The notes beneath the pieces were generated by a model. That model searched no databases. It was given only the letters and a program-made list of their open reading frames with translations, and was not told the DNA's origin. Shown here one piece after another: positions 43,899 through 51,985 of a stretch of DNA of 64,000 nucleotides. The translations under genes were made by a program, and so were the position numbers. How positions within the stretch are numbered: position 1 is the stretch's first letter; each line of letters begins with the position of its first letter. This stretch comes from Porphyra umbilicalis (taxonomy: Eukaryota > Rhodophyta > Bangiophyceae > Bangiales > Bangiaceae): positions 62,001-126,000 of the forward strand of contig KV918975.1 of the NCBI GenBank assembly GCA_002049455.2, given 5' to 3'.

Positions 43899-45338
43899 TT
43901 ATTTCGACTCCAATGAGACACACATGTCCGCGGCCACGTCCTTGACCTGCTTGTTGAGCATGCGGCGGATGAGGCGAGCTGTGTCGTCTTCCTCTGGGCC
44001 GTCGCCCAGCTCTTTGGCGCCGCGTGCCAGCGTCTCGAGGTTGTCCGCTTGGTTCTGAGCGTCATGGCGCTCGTTGCTCGGCGCCTTGTCCTGTTGCATG
44101 ATCGACGTCATCATCTCGTCGTGCATGTCGCTCATCGTCCGCTTGTTCTTGCGACGCCGCTGCGAGGCCGGCACCACGTCGTCCGGAAGCAACCCTGCCC
44201 CCTCTTCAAAGGCGTAGCCCGCGGGCACGGTTCGTTGAGTGAACTCGATGAGGTCGGGGCTGTGATGGAACACGCACCAGGCGTACGCCACTGCATCGCG
44301 CATCAGCGACGACGTCTTGTTGGGGATGAACGAGTAAAATTTGTTCACATTGTTCTTTGTAGCCGGCACCGATTGGCCACTTACGGTGCAGTTGCGGTAC
44401 GACTGGTCAAATACCCGGCGTACGTCCTTCCGCTTCGCCTTGAGGAAGGCACTCGGCCGCTCGCGCTCGTTGATGGCGGGGTTGATGTGCGGCAGCGAAG
44501 GGCACATGAACTCGGGCCGCTTGGGCAGATAGCCAGCATCGTTGTATAGCGTGGCCACGTGGTCCTCCCACGGCTTAGGACCGTCGCCGCCGTCCAGCTC
44601 CTTCCGTGTGCAGTGGTCCTTTTCGGCATCGAACACCTTGAACACCACGGGGTTAGCCATCGTCTTGAACAGGCGTGCGAACTCCGGCAGGTTCATCGCC
44701 AGCTGGGGCACGTCCGGCAGGGCCGGCACCGAGTTGACACTGGGTGAGCTTCTCACGGCTGCATAGCTGCCGTCCGTCTCGTACAACGAAGGGAGGGGAA
44801 ACGTGTCGTGCTTTTCGCCATGGTAGAAGGATGAAAGTAGGCCGCACAGCACCTGGGGCGTGAGTTTGGCCACCAGGCGGTCGGACACCAGCGCCTTGGT
44901 CCCTGTCCAGGGCAGGGACACCCCCTTACACAAGTCTTTCAGGTTTTCCTTGTTGTAGCCGCTCATCAGCGCTTGTACAACCCATTCGGATGCGGTGGTG
45001 TCCACACTCCCGACGGGGGCATCTGCTGCACTAGTCGCCGTGGAGTCGTCAGCGGAGGGGGCCAAAGCAGCCTCGGGCGCCGGGGGGGGGGGAGGGGGTG
45101 TGCAGCTTGCATTGCGTTGTCCATGGTCCACGAACCGTATGGTTCGGGGAGGGGGGGCCGTAGGCTGGGGCGCGGGGCGGGTGCACGCCACCGCGTGCAG
45201 CTCTCGGCTACGCGGTGCTGTAGGTGGGGAGGAGACACTGCACGTCGTGCGGCACAGAGTTACAAACACCAAGGCCGACGCGTGATGGGCGGACCTAAGC
45301 GCCTGTGGCGACCGCCGCCGTCGAGCTGTTTCGACCAC
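43899..45338 (-). CDS. SAP-domain second protein of H3
   Basis: A 479-codon frame convergent with the transposase. A SAP-like DNA-binding motif lies at about residues 126-159 (SGYNKENLKDLCKGVSLPWTGTKALVSDRLVAKL), with the helix-turn-helix spacing and the conserved Gly. The middle (about 205-400) is a well-behaved, Trp/Tyr/Phe-containing region without a family I know, and the C-terminus (400-479) is charged and probably helical. The first 115 residues are Pro/Ala-rich and the true start may be further in. In Harbinger elements the second protein is usually Myb-like. Position inside the H3 ends suggests that this protein has taken that role, which is inference. Confidence 0.75.
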   Translation of the reverse strand: MVETARRRRSPQALRSAHHASALVFVTLCRTTCSVSSPPTAPRSRELHAVACTRPAPQPTAPPPRTIRFVDHGQRNASCTPPPPPPAPEAALAPSADDSTATSAADAPVGSVDTTASEWVVQALMSGYNKENLKDLCKGVSLPWTGTKALVSDRLVAKLTPQVLCGLLSSFYHGEKHDTFPLPSLYETDGSYAAVRSSPSVNSVPALPDVPQLAMNLPEFARLFKTMANPVVFKVFDAEKDHCTRKELDGGDGPKPWEDHVATLYNDAGYLPKRPEFMCPSLPHINPAINERERPSAFLKAKRKDVRRVFDQSYRNCTVSGQSVPATKNNVNKFYSFIPNKTSSLMRDAVAYAWCVFHHSPDLIEFTQRTVPAGYAFEEGAGLLPDDVVPASQRRRKNKRTMSDMHDEMMTSIMQQDKAPSNERHDAQNQADNLETLARGAKELGDGPEEDDTARLIRRMLNKQVKDVAADMCVSLESK

Positions 45339-45475
45339 AGACTCGAATGTCAGTGTGGAACGCTCCTAAGGTCTATTCCATGCATTTAGGCGCATGAGGA
45401 AAGGGTTTTCCCTGCTGTTCTAGACTTTTTTTAACCACGAGAAGTAAACAGAACTGGTCTCCGTGGCATGGCTAC

Positions 45476-45907
45476 TCAAGGGAAAAAAACTAGGCACTCA
45501 AAGGATCTTGTAGCGCTGAGATACACCGCGGTGTTTCTCTGTCCCTCCAGAATTGCGCCGTTTTCTTCGTCTCTGCCGATCCGGAACTGGCTCTGACCAA
45601 TTTCTGATGCAAGACACGGATTGATCCGATCTGGCATCCCATGGAAATGCATATTCTCTCGGCCTGCTACGAGCATCACCTGCCCCCCATCACCACCGCC
45701 CATGTTGACCAACGGCCACAAATGTCGTCCAGACTTCCCCGCAGCACCGATGACACGCATTTTGTTGCCTAGCCACGTCGAGTTACCGCCTGCAGCGTCA
45801 TCAGAGGGCCATTTATTCCAGAAAAAGGCGTTCAAGACAACGGTCGGATGCAAGGAAAAACGTCTATCTCTCAAGCCTATGGTCGTAGCCGCCTGAAAGT
45901 GTGTCAT
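45476..45907 (-). CDS. Hypothetical 143-residue protein in H3
   Basis: A minus-strand frame upstream of the SAP gene on the same strand. Its composition is balanced (MTHFQAATTIGLRDRRFSLH, then WNKWPSDD, GGGDGGQVMLVAGRENMHFHGMPD) and unlike the low-complexity frames elsewhere. No family is recognised. It may be an extra H3 gene, a 5' exon of the SAP gene, or chance. Confidence 0.3.
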   Translation of the reverse strand: MTHFQAATTIGLRDRRFSLHPTVVLNAFFWNKWPSDDAAGGNSTWLGNKMRVIGAAGKSGRHLWPLVNMGGGDGGQVMLVAGRENMHFHGMPDRINPCLASEIGQSQFRIGRDEENGAILEGQRNTAVYLSATRSFECLVFFP

Positions 45908-46277
45908 AAAAAAGCTGATGATGTAGGCTCCAGGATGCGTCCATGTGGAGCGCCAAGGCTCGTTTCAATGCCGAGTTCTGCGCGCGCTAATATGAGTCGC
46001 GCTCATGCGCCTTAATGCGTGGAATCGACCTTTAGGCGTGAAAACGCGGCATGAAACACCAATAACCATCAATTGAGGGGGCCACAAGGCTTGAAACACG
46101 TTTGGGACCGATTCATGGACGCGAACTGTCCCGAACGCCTCTTTTGCGACGTGGCCTCGACTCGGATATTTGGCCAATGGGATATCGATGTGGCCGTTCA
46201 GCGTTCGGACGTTCGGGGCGTTCGGCGTGGTGTAGAATGACCCTCAGAGCACACCCAACAACGTCTTCCCCAAGTTC

Positions 46278-47019
46278 AAATATGCTGACGTGTCATAAAC
46301 GTGTCTCATAAATGTGCCACGTGCCTTATTTTCAGCTCTTGGGGATGGGGAGGGTCCCACAGCAACGTCAGGCACCCCAAAACGCTCAGATAGAACTTGA
46401 ATACAGTTAATCTGAATCGGACAAGTCCTCGGACATTCATGCGTGAGAAATGGGGGGAGGCGCCCCCGTCCCCCATTTTCTCACCGATTTGGGGGGACCC
46501 GCTGCTCCTCCCCATGTTTTCCTGGCGTGCCATTGGCTGTTGCAGATTCAGTTCCTTTCGGAAAACGAGCTCGCGTGGCATGATCAGATTTGAAATCTTA
46601 CGGCCCGATACTGGCGCTTTCCGGGGCCGTCTACGATCTCGGCGATCACTATCGAGACCCAGAAAAGCCTGAACGAGTCTGACTGTTTCAGGACCCCCCA
46701 TTCGACGCACGTTGGGGGTGCGGTGGGTCGCTCCGCTGCCGCTCTCGGTGGCCCGCACAGCGTGAATCAGGGCACGGCGGCGGTATCCCCAGGCACTGGT
46801 TTCCGCAGCCTCGCGAGATCGATTCTGTCCGTGCTCGCGGCGGGGGGTTGGGGACATTGGAGGCTGGGAGATGGGATAAACTTGTGGGCCTGTCGGAGGG
46901 GGCAGTGGGACGAGGTCCTTTTGGCGCCCCGCGGCGTGATTGTGTGACGGCGACAGGCGCGTCGCGACGCCCGTGTCCACGGACGACGTCACCGTCGACG
47001 ACACCGTCTTCTTCCCACG
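46278..47019. other. H2 left subterminal region, no gene seen
   Basis: About 740 bp between the left end and the transposase start, moderate in GC and presumably containing the promoter. Frames on both strands lack motifs. Confidence 0.5.
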
Positions 47020-49134
47020 ATGGACGATCCACTCGACGTTTCTGCGGATGCGATGCTGACGGACCCCATGGACGGCGAAGTTGCCACCGCGGTGGCGGCC
47101 CACATGCAGGCGCTGTGGCGCTATCGTCGTCGCATCCGCCGGTCGCGGCTCGGCCGGCGGCGGTATATTGGGTCTGTGCCTGGTCGCCGGCCGAACAAGA
47201 ACCGTGATTTTCGATCAGGTTTGCGAGCTATTTTGAGGGACTATTTTGGATTGGACGGCTCCCCTCCCGTGTACGACGAGGCGGACTTTGAGAGACGGTT
47301 CCGTGTGCCCAGGTCAGTGTTTTTGCGTATCTACCACGCCGTGAAGGGTCGCCCCTTCTTTGCGCAACGTATTAACGCGACGGGCAGACCGCAGGCACAC
47401 CCCTTGCAAAAGGTGGTGGCTGCTTTCCGAGGGATTGCGTACGGAGAGGCGCCCGATCGAACTGATGAATACGTTCGTTTGTCCGCATCGACCATAGCTA
47501 TGTCTGTTCGAGAGCTTGTACGTTTCATTGTGGATGAGTTGGGTCCGGCTTATTTGCGTCCCCCCACTCCGGCCGAGCTGGAGCGTATCCTGGAGCGCAA
47601 TGCGCAACGGGGTTTGCCTGGGTGTATGGGATCGCTGGACTGCAGCCATTGGGAGTGGGCGAACTGCCCCAAGGCGTTTGCCGGCATGTATCAGAATCGG
47701 CACGGCAAACGCTCTGTGGTAATGGAAACTGTTTGCGATGAGGACCTATGGATATGGCATTTGTTTGTTGGTTGCCCTGGTTCTCAGAATGACCTCAATG
47801 TTATGCATGCTTCCCCTCTGTATTTGTCTGTGACGGGAGGCGAGTGGCCGCCTCGTACGTTTTCATACACAGCTAACGGCACCACCCGCACGCTCTTGTA
47901 TTATCTGGTTGATGGAATTTACCCTCCCTTTGCATTTTTCGTGTCTCCGTTCCCCGACCCCACCACAGAAGTTGAGACGACATTCAACCGGCTCCAACAA
48001 GCTTTGAGGAAAGATGTGGAACGGCTATATGCCGTTCTAACTGCACGCTTCCACATCGCTTTACACCCCGCACGGCATGTCACCGTCGAGTCAATGGTCA
48101 CCGTCGCGAAGGCGGTGGCCATCTTACACAATATGGTGACGGAGAAGCGACGCGATGGGTACGTGTCACGCTCTCGAATGGCCGCCGCTGCCCAGGCGGC
48201 GGCCGGCGGTAGCGGCGGCGGAGGCGCAGTCGGTGGCGGAGCCGAGGGCGTGGGGAACGGGGCTGCTGAGATCCCGGCCGCGGCCGGTAGTGCGGCCGGC
48301 GCTGCGGCCGGCGACGGGGTTGGTGGGGGTGGCGGTGGTGGGACGGGTATGATGGCTGATGGTGGTGCTCCCGCCGCTGGTGTTGGCGCAGCCGGCGGCG
48401 GGGCTGGTGGGGGTGGCGGTGGTGAGACAGGTTTGGGTCCTGATGGTGGTGCTCCCGCCGCCGGTGTTGGCGCAGCCGGCGGCGGGGCTGGTGGGGGTGG
48501 CGGTGGTGAGACAGGTTTGGGTCCTGGTGGTGGTACTCCCGCCGCCGGTGTTGGCGCAGCCGGCGGCGGGGCTGGTGGGGGTGGCGGTGGTGGGACGGGT
48601 ATGATGGCTGATGGTGGTGCTCCCGCCGCCGGTGTTGGCGCAGCCGGCGGCGGGGCTGGTGGGGGTGGCGGTGGTGGGACGGGTATGATGGCTGATGGTG
48701 GTGCTCCCGCCGCTGGTGTTGGCGCAGCCGGCGGCGGGGCTGGTGGGGGTGGGGGCGGTGGGACGGGTATGATAGCTGATGGTGGCAGCCAAGCCGCCGG
48801 TGTTGGCGCTGCCGGCGGCGGGGCCGCTGGTGGTGTGGGCGGTGGGACGGATCCGACGGGAGGCGGAGGCAGCCACGCCGCCGGCGGCGGTGCGGCTGGA
48901 GGCAGTCCACAGAGCAATGCGAACAGTCCTGGGAGCAGCGACGGCCCGCCAGCGGGTGTGGCCGCCCCTGTCATCGCGCCGGCCGGCACGCTTCCTGCCG
49001 GATGTTTTGGCCACGCGCTGAACACTTGGTCGGAGGCACGGGACGAGGAGGAGCACGAAAGCCTGAGGCATGACCTTGCTGAACACGTGTGGGTGGAGAG
49101 AAGCACGCTTCTTGCGCCCTACGTGGGGGTATAA
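47020..49134 (+). CDS. PIF/Harbinger DDE transposase of H2, intact
   Basis: A 704-residue protein. The start at 47020 opens on an acidic leader (MDDPLDVSADAMLTDPMDGE) and aligns with the H1 enzyme. The DDE core has D207 in GSLDCSHWEW, D258 in GSQNDLNVM and E334 in KDVERLYAVLTARFHI, ending near residue 388 (KRRDGYVSRSR). A Gly/Ala-rich linker with 28-residue repeats follows (about 395-620), then a conserved tail (HESLRHDLAEHVWVERSTLLAPYVGV). The tail also closes the H1 protein and so is under constraint despite the variable linker. No stop or shift is seen, and a T-tract/hairpin element follows 7 bp after the stop. It is expected to mobilise H2, and possibly H1 if the ends are recognised. Confidence 0.93.
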   Translation: MDDPLDVSADAMLTDPMDGEVATAVAAHMQALWRYRRRIRRSRLGRRRYIGSVPGRRPNKNRDFRSGLRAILRDYFGLDGSPPVYDEADFERRFRVPRSVFLRIYHAVKGRPFFAQRINATGRPQAHPLQKVVAAFRGIAYGEAPDRTDEYVRLSASTIAMSVRELVRFIVDELGPAYLRPPTPAELERILERNAQRGLPGCMGSLDCSHWEWANCPKAFAGMYQNRHGKRSVVMETVCDEDLWIWHLFVGCPGSQNDLNVMHASPLYLSVTGGEWPPRTFSYTANGTTRTLLYYLVDGIYPPFAFFVSPFPDPTTEVETTFNRLQQALRKDVERLYAVLTARFHIALHPARHVTVESMVTVAKAVAILHNMVTEKRRDGYVSRSRMAAAAQAAAGGSGGGGAVGGGAEGVGNGAAEIPAAAGSAAGAAAGDGVGGGGGGGTGMMADGGAPAAGVGAAGGGAGGGGGGETGLGPDGGAPAAGVGAAGGGAGGGGGGETGLGPGGGTPAAGVGAAGGGAGGGGGGGTGMMADGGAPAAGVGAAGGGAGGGGGGGTGMMADGGAPAAGVGAAGGGAGGGGGGGTGMIADGGSQAAGVGAAGGGAAGGVGGGTDPTGGGGSHAAGGGAAGGSPQSNANSPGSSDGPPAGVAAPVIAPAGTLPAGCFGHALNTWSEARDEEEHESLRHDLAEHVWVERSTLLAPYVGV
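48355..48850 (+). repeat. 84-bp coding minisatellite in the H2 transposase
   Basis: About six 84-bp units encode 28 residues each (GGAPAAGVGAAGGGAGGGGG then GTGMMAD or ETGLGPD). The unit keeps the frame. It occupies the same place as the 66-bp array in H1. Confidence 0.9.
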
Positions 49135-49141
49135 AAGGTTG

Positions 49142-49173
49142 TTTTTTTTCCCTGCTGCGCAGGGTTTTTTTTT
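49142..49173 (+). terminator. T-tract/hairpin/T-tract after the H2 transposase
   Basis: Eight T, the palindromic hairpin CCCTGCTGCGCAGGG, then nine T, beginning 7 bp after the stop at 49134. It resembles in layout the elements after the Myb/SANT genes at 10297-10334 and 50463-50494. A 3' processing or termination role is inferred from position. Confidence 0.55.
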
Positions 49174-49194
49174 CCTTCGATAACGTTGTCAGGA

Positions 49195-50330
49195 GAGGAT
49201 CTTTTGGGGGGGCGGCGGACAGGGTCGACGTCTGCATGTGACTGCCCCGCCGCTGGAGTTGGCGAGACGGGCGGCGCGCGTGTGCGGCGGGCATGGAAAG
49301 GGGCGGATTGCCGCCGGCGTCGGAATTGTCGGCGGCGGCTCTGCGTGTTGGGGGGGGGTGAGCATGGGGGTCGTCCACTTGTGACTGGTCCGCCGCCGGC
49401 GTTTGCAAGACCGGCGGCGGGCGTGTCAGGCGGGGAGGGGTGCTGGTGTGTCGCCGCCGGCGTCGGTATTGCCGGCGGCGGCTCTGCGTGTTGGGGGGGG
49501 GCGGGCACGGGGGGCGTCCACGTGTGAGTTCTCCGCCGCCGGCGTTGGCAAGACCGGCGGCGGGCGTGTCAGGCGGAGAGGGGTGCTGGTGTGTCGCCGC
49601 CGGCGTCGGTATTGCCGGCGGCGGCTCTGCGTGTTGGGGGGGGGTGGGCATGGGGGGCGTCCACTTGTGACTGGTCCGCCGCCGGCGTTTGCAAGACCGG
49701 CGGCGGGCGTGTCAGGCGGGGAGGGGTGCTGGTGTGTCGCCGCCGGCGTCGGTATTGCCGGCGGCGGCTCTGCGTGTTGGGGGGGGGCGCGCACGGGGGG
49801 CGTCCACGTGTGAGTTCTCCGCCGCCGGCGTTGGCAAGACCGGCGGCGGGCGTGTCAGGCGGAGAGGGGTGCTGGTGTGTCGCCGCCGGCGTCGGTATTG
49901 CCGGCGGCGGCTCTGCGTGTTGGGGGGGGGCGGGCACGGGGGGCGTCCACGTGTGAGTTCTCCGCCGCCGGCGTTGGCAAGACCGGCGGCGGGCGTGTCA
50001 GGCGGGGAGGGGTGCTGGTGTGTCGCCGCCGGCGTCGGTATTGCCGGCGGCGGCTCTGCGTGTTGGGGGGGGGGCGGGCACGGGGGGCGTCCACGTGTGA
50101 GTTCTCCGCCGCCGGCGTTGGCAAGACCGGCGGCGGGCGTGTCAGGCGGAGAGGGGTGCTGGTGTGTTGCCGCCGGCGTCGGTATTGCCGGCGGCGGCTC
50201 TGCGTTTACGGGGGGGGGGGCGGGGAAGGGAGACGTCCACGTGGGACTGCTCCGCCGCCGGCTTTGACAAGACCGGCGGCGGGTGTTTGGAGCGCGGAAG
50301 GGACCGGGCATGTTGCCGCCGGCGTCCGTG
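49195..50330 (+). repeat. 143-bp minisatellite of H2
   Basis: About eight units of 143-144 bp, each with CTCCGCCGCCGGCGTTGGCA, AGACCGGCGGCGGGCGTGTC and a run of seven to ten G. Two alternating unit types (GTGTGAGTTCTCC and CTTGTGACTGGTCC starts) show higher-order structure. It lies between the two convergent genes. The unit is not a multiple of three, and no protein is supported. Confidence 0.9.
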
Positions 50331-50462
50331 CGCCGACATGTGTGGGGGGTGTAGCGCCCGTCGCCAGTGTTTGTGCGAGGTAATCTTCAGTGGCAGGGAA
50401 TGCAGGGGATCCACGAGGGGTGTTGCGCATTCGTGGTAGGATGCGCGGTGCACAGAAGAAGG

Positions 50463-50494
50463 AAAAAAACCCCTGCCCAACGGGGAAAAAAAAA
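50463..50494 (-). terminator. T-tract/stem-loop/T-tract after the H2 Myb/SANT gene
   Basis: On the minus strand nine T, then CCCCGTTGGGCAGGGG, then seven T, about 50 bp beyond the stop at 50544. The core matches the element after the H1 homologue almost exactly, while the surrounding sequence does not. Confidence 0.55.
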
Positions 50495-50543
50495 CTTTGG
50501 CACGCTAAAGAACCAAGCACATACACATCAAACACTACAGGGA

Positions 50544-51890
50544 CTAGGAATGGTCATCGTCCCCACTGGCCTCTTGAACAGCACAGTCGGCGTCGTCCGC
50601 CGCCTTGTCGTGGTGCATGGGCACCAAGTACACCTCATCGTCGTCATCCAAAGTAGTCGACGCGGCAGCAAGTGCCGCCGCCGCCTTCGCCTGCTTCGTC
50701 ACCTGGGACCGAGCGCCACGGCTCGGCCTGCCTCGGCCGGTCGACTTGGGAACAGGATCTGTCGTCGCAGGCGCCGCCGGCGTGTTGTGCCCAGACGCCG
50801 GCGGCGATTGCACCTCGGACTCGACTGCCGCCAGCTTGTTGCCGGCCGGCGGCGGCGGATGCACCTCCGACACGTCCGCCGGTGCGGTCGACGACCTCGC
50901 GTGCTCCTCGGACTCGACTGCCGCCGGATTGTTGCCGACCGGCGGCGGCGGATGCACCTCGGACACGGCCGCCGGTGCGGTCGACGATCCCGCGTCCGTA
51001 GCCAAGGCGGTGGCCGTCCCCGCCGGGCCCGACGACAGCGCCGGCGGGGACGAGGACAAGTCCATGCCAGCCGCCGCCATCAGCTTGCGCGCGTGCATCT
51101 TGCGGAAGGCAATCGCCTCGGGGGTGTCGCGCATCTCCGCGGTGTTGAAAAACGCCACAGTTGTCCGCTCCGTCGTTGCCCGCGCCAGCGCCAGCAGAGC
51201 GTCCGAGCTGTCCTTGAGTGTCCGCGACGCGCGGATGTCCTCACTCATCTCCCGCTTGGCCGCCTTGGAACCGCGCGGACGTGACTGGAAGGCACCCGCC
51301 GCCGGCGGCCCGGTCGCCTCCTCGTCCGAGTCGCTTGGGGAGCCACGGCCGCCGGCAGACACGCTTGAGGAGCCGGCGCCGCCAGCGCCGCCGTCTGCGG
51401 CGGCGGCCCCGGCGGCGCCGCTAAACTTGTCGAAGTGGCGTAACACCCGCCAACACGACACCCACGGGCAGGTCGTCTGCTTCGCCTTCCGCTTCGTTGT
51501 CTTGCCCTTCGCCTTGTCAGATGCCCGGTCCTTCCGCATCGCCTCGTAAATGTTGAGCCCGCAGAAGCGCGCCACAGCGGCGCTGATCAAATCCTCGTCG
51601 CTCGGGTTGCCTGTCAGCGACAGCCGCTTAACGGCCAAGTAGTGCGAGCCAAACTCGCTCACCCCTCTCCGGATCTTGTCCCACTGCTTCTGCACCCCCC
51701 CGACACCGCGGTCGGTGCGCCGTCGAGCGCCAGGGCGACCGGCCAATAGGCGCTTCCACTCCCCGACCACCTCCGCCCAAAAGGTTGTCCCAGTCTGGTC
51801 CGACCCCTTCACAGCGTCCAATGATGTAGACAGATAGGCCCGGCTGAGGGCCACCCGCTCCTCGTCCGTCCAGCCAAGCCCAGTCCCCAT
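50544..51890 (-). CDS. Myb/SANT-like second protein of H2
   Basis: A 448-residue protein from Met 51890 (MGTGLGWTDEERVALSRAYL). I chose this start because the H1 homologue also opens MGxGxxW. Residues about 7-80 form a Myb/SANT-like region with spaced aromatics (WTDEE, FWAEVVGEWKRLL, VQKQWDKIRRGVSEF). A basic block (KAKGKTTKRKAKQTTCPWVSCW, about 125-146) resembles the region after the Myb domain in plant NAM-associated/Harbinger proteins. The C-terminal half is Ala/Pro/Gly-rich and ends near DDDDEVYLVP. The protein probably binds the H2 ends and brings the transposase to the nucleus, by analogy with known Harbinger partners. The frame is intact. It is convergent with the transposase and separated from it by the 143-bp array. 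Confidence 0.82.
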   Translation of the reverse strand: MGTGLGWTDEERVALSRAYLSTSLDAVKGSDQTGTTFWAEVVGEWKRLLAGRPGARRRTDRGVGGVQKQWDKIRRGVSEFGSHYLAVKRLSLTGNPSDEDLISAAVARFCGLNIYEAMRKDRASDKAKGKTTKRKAKQTTCPWVSCWRVLRHFDKFSGAAGAAAADGGAGGAGSSSVSAGGRGSPSDSDEEATGPPAAGAFQSRPRGSKAAKREMSEDIRASRTLKDSSDALLALARATTERTTVAFFNTAEMRDTPEAIAFRKMHARKLMAAAGMDLSSSPPALSSGPAGTATALATDAGSSTAPAAVSEVHPPPPVGNNPAAVESEEHARSSTAPADVSEVHPPPPAGNKLAAVESEVQSPPASGHNTPAAPATTDPVPKSTGRGRPSRGARSQVTKQAKAAAALAAASTTLDDDDEVYLVPMHHDKAADDADCAVQEASGDDDHS

Positions 51891-51985
51891 GGCGGCCGGC
51901 GCGTAGGTGGCGGCAAGCAGGTCGGTGCCCCCGCCGCCACCCACAGGTGGGGAAGGGGGCCTGAACCGCCCGCCCCGGCGACCGC

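Larger units (their letters stand above)
39012..46243. mobile_element. H3, a 7.2-kb PIF/Harbinger element with a SAP-domain gene
   Basis: Perfect 25-bp terminal inverted repeats start GGGTCATTCTACACCACGCC at 39012 and end with the inverse at 46243. The flanking triplets are TCG (39009-39011) and TCA (46244-46246), a 3-bp duplication with one mismatch at best. It carries a DDE transposase (+) and a SAP-domain protein (-) in convergent order, with a long inverted repeat between them. Subterminal CGAACG/CGTTCG motifs repeat at both ends. The ends and cofactor differ from H1 and H2, so it is a separate lineage. Confidence 0.85.
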
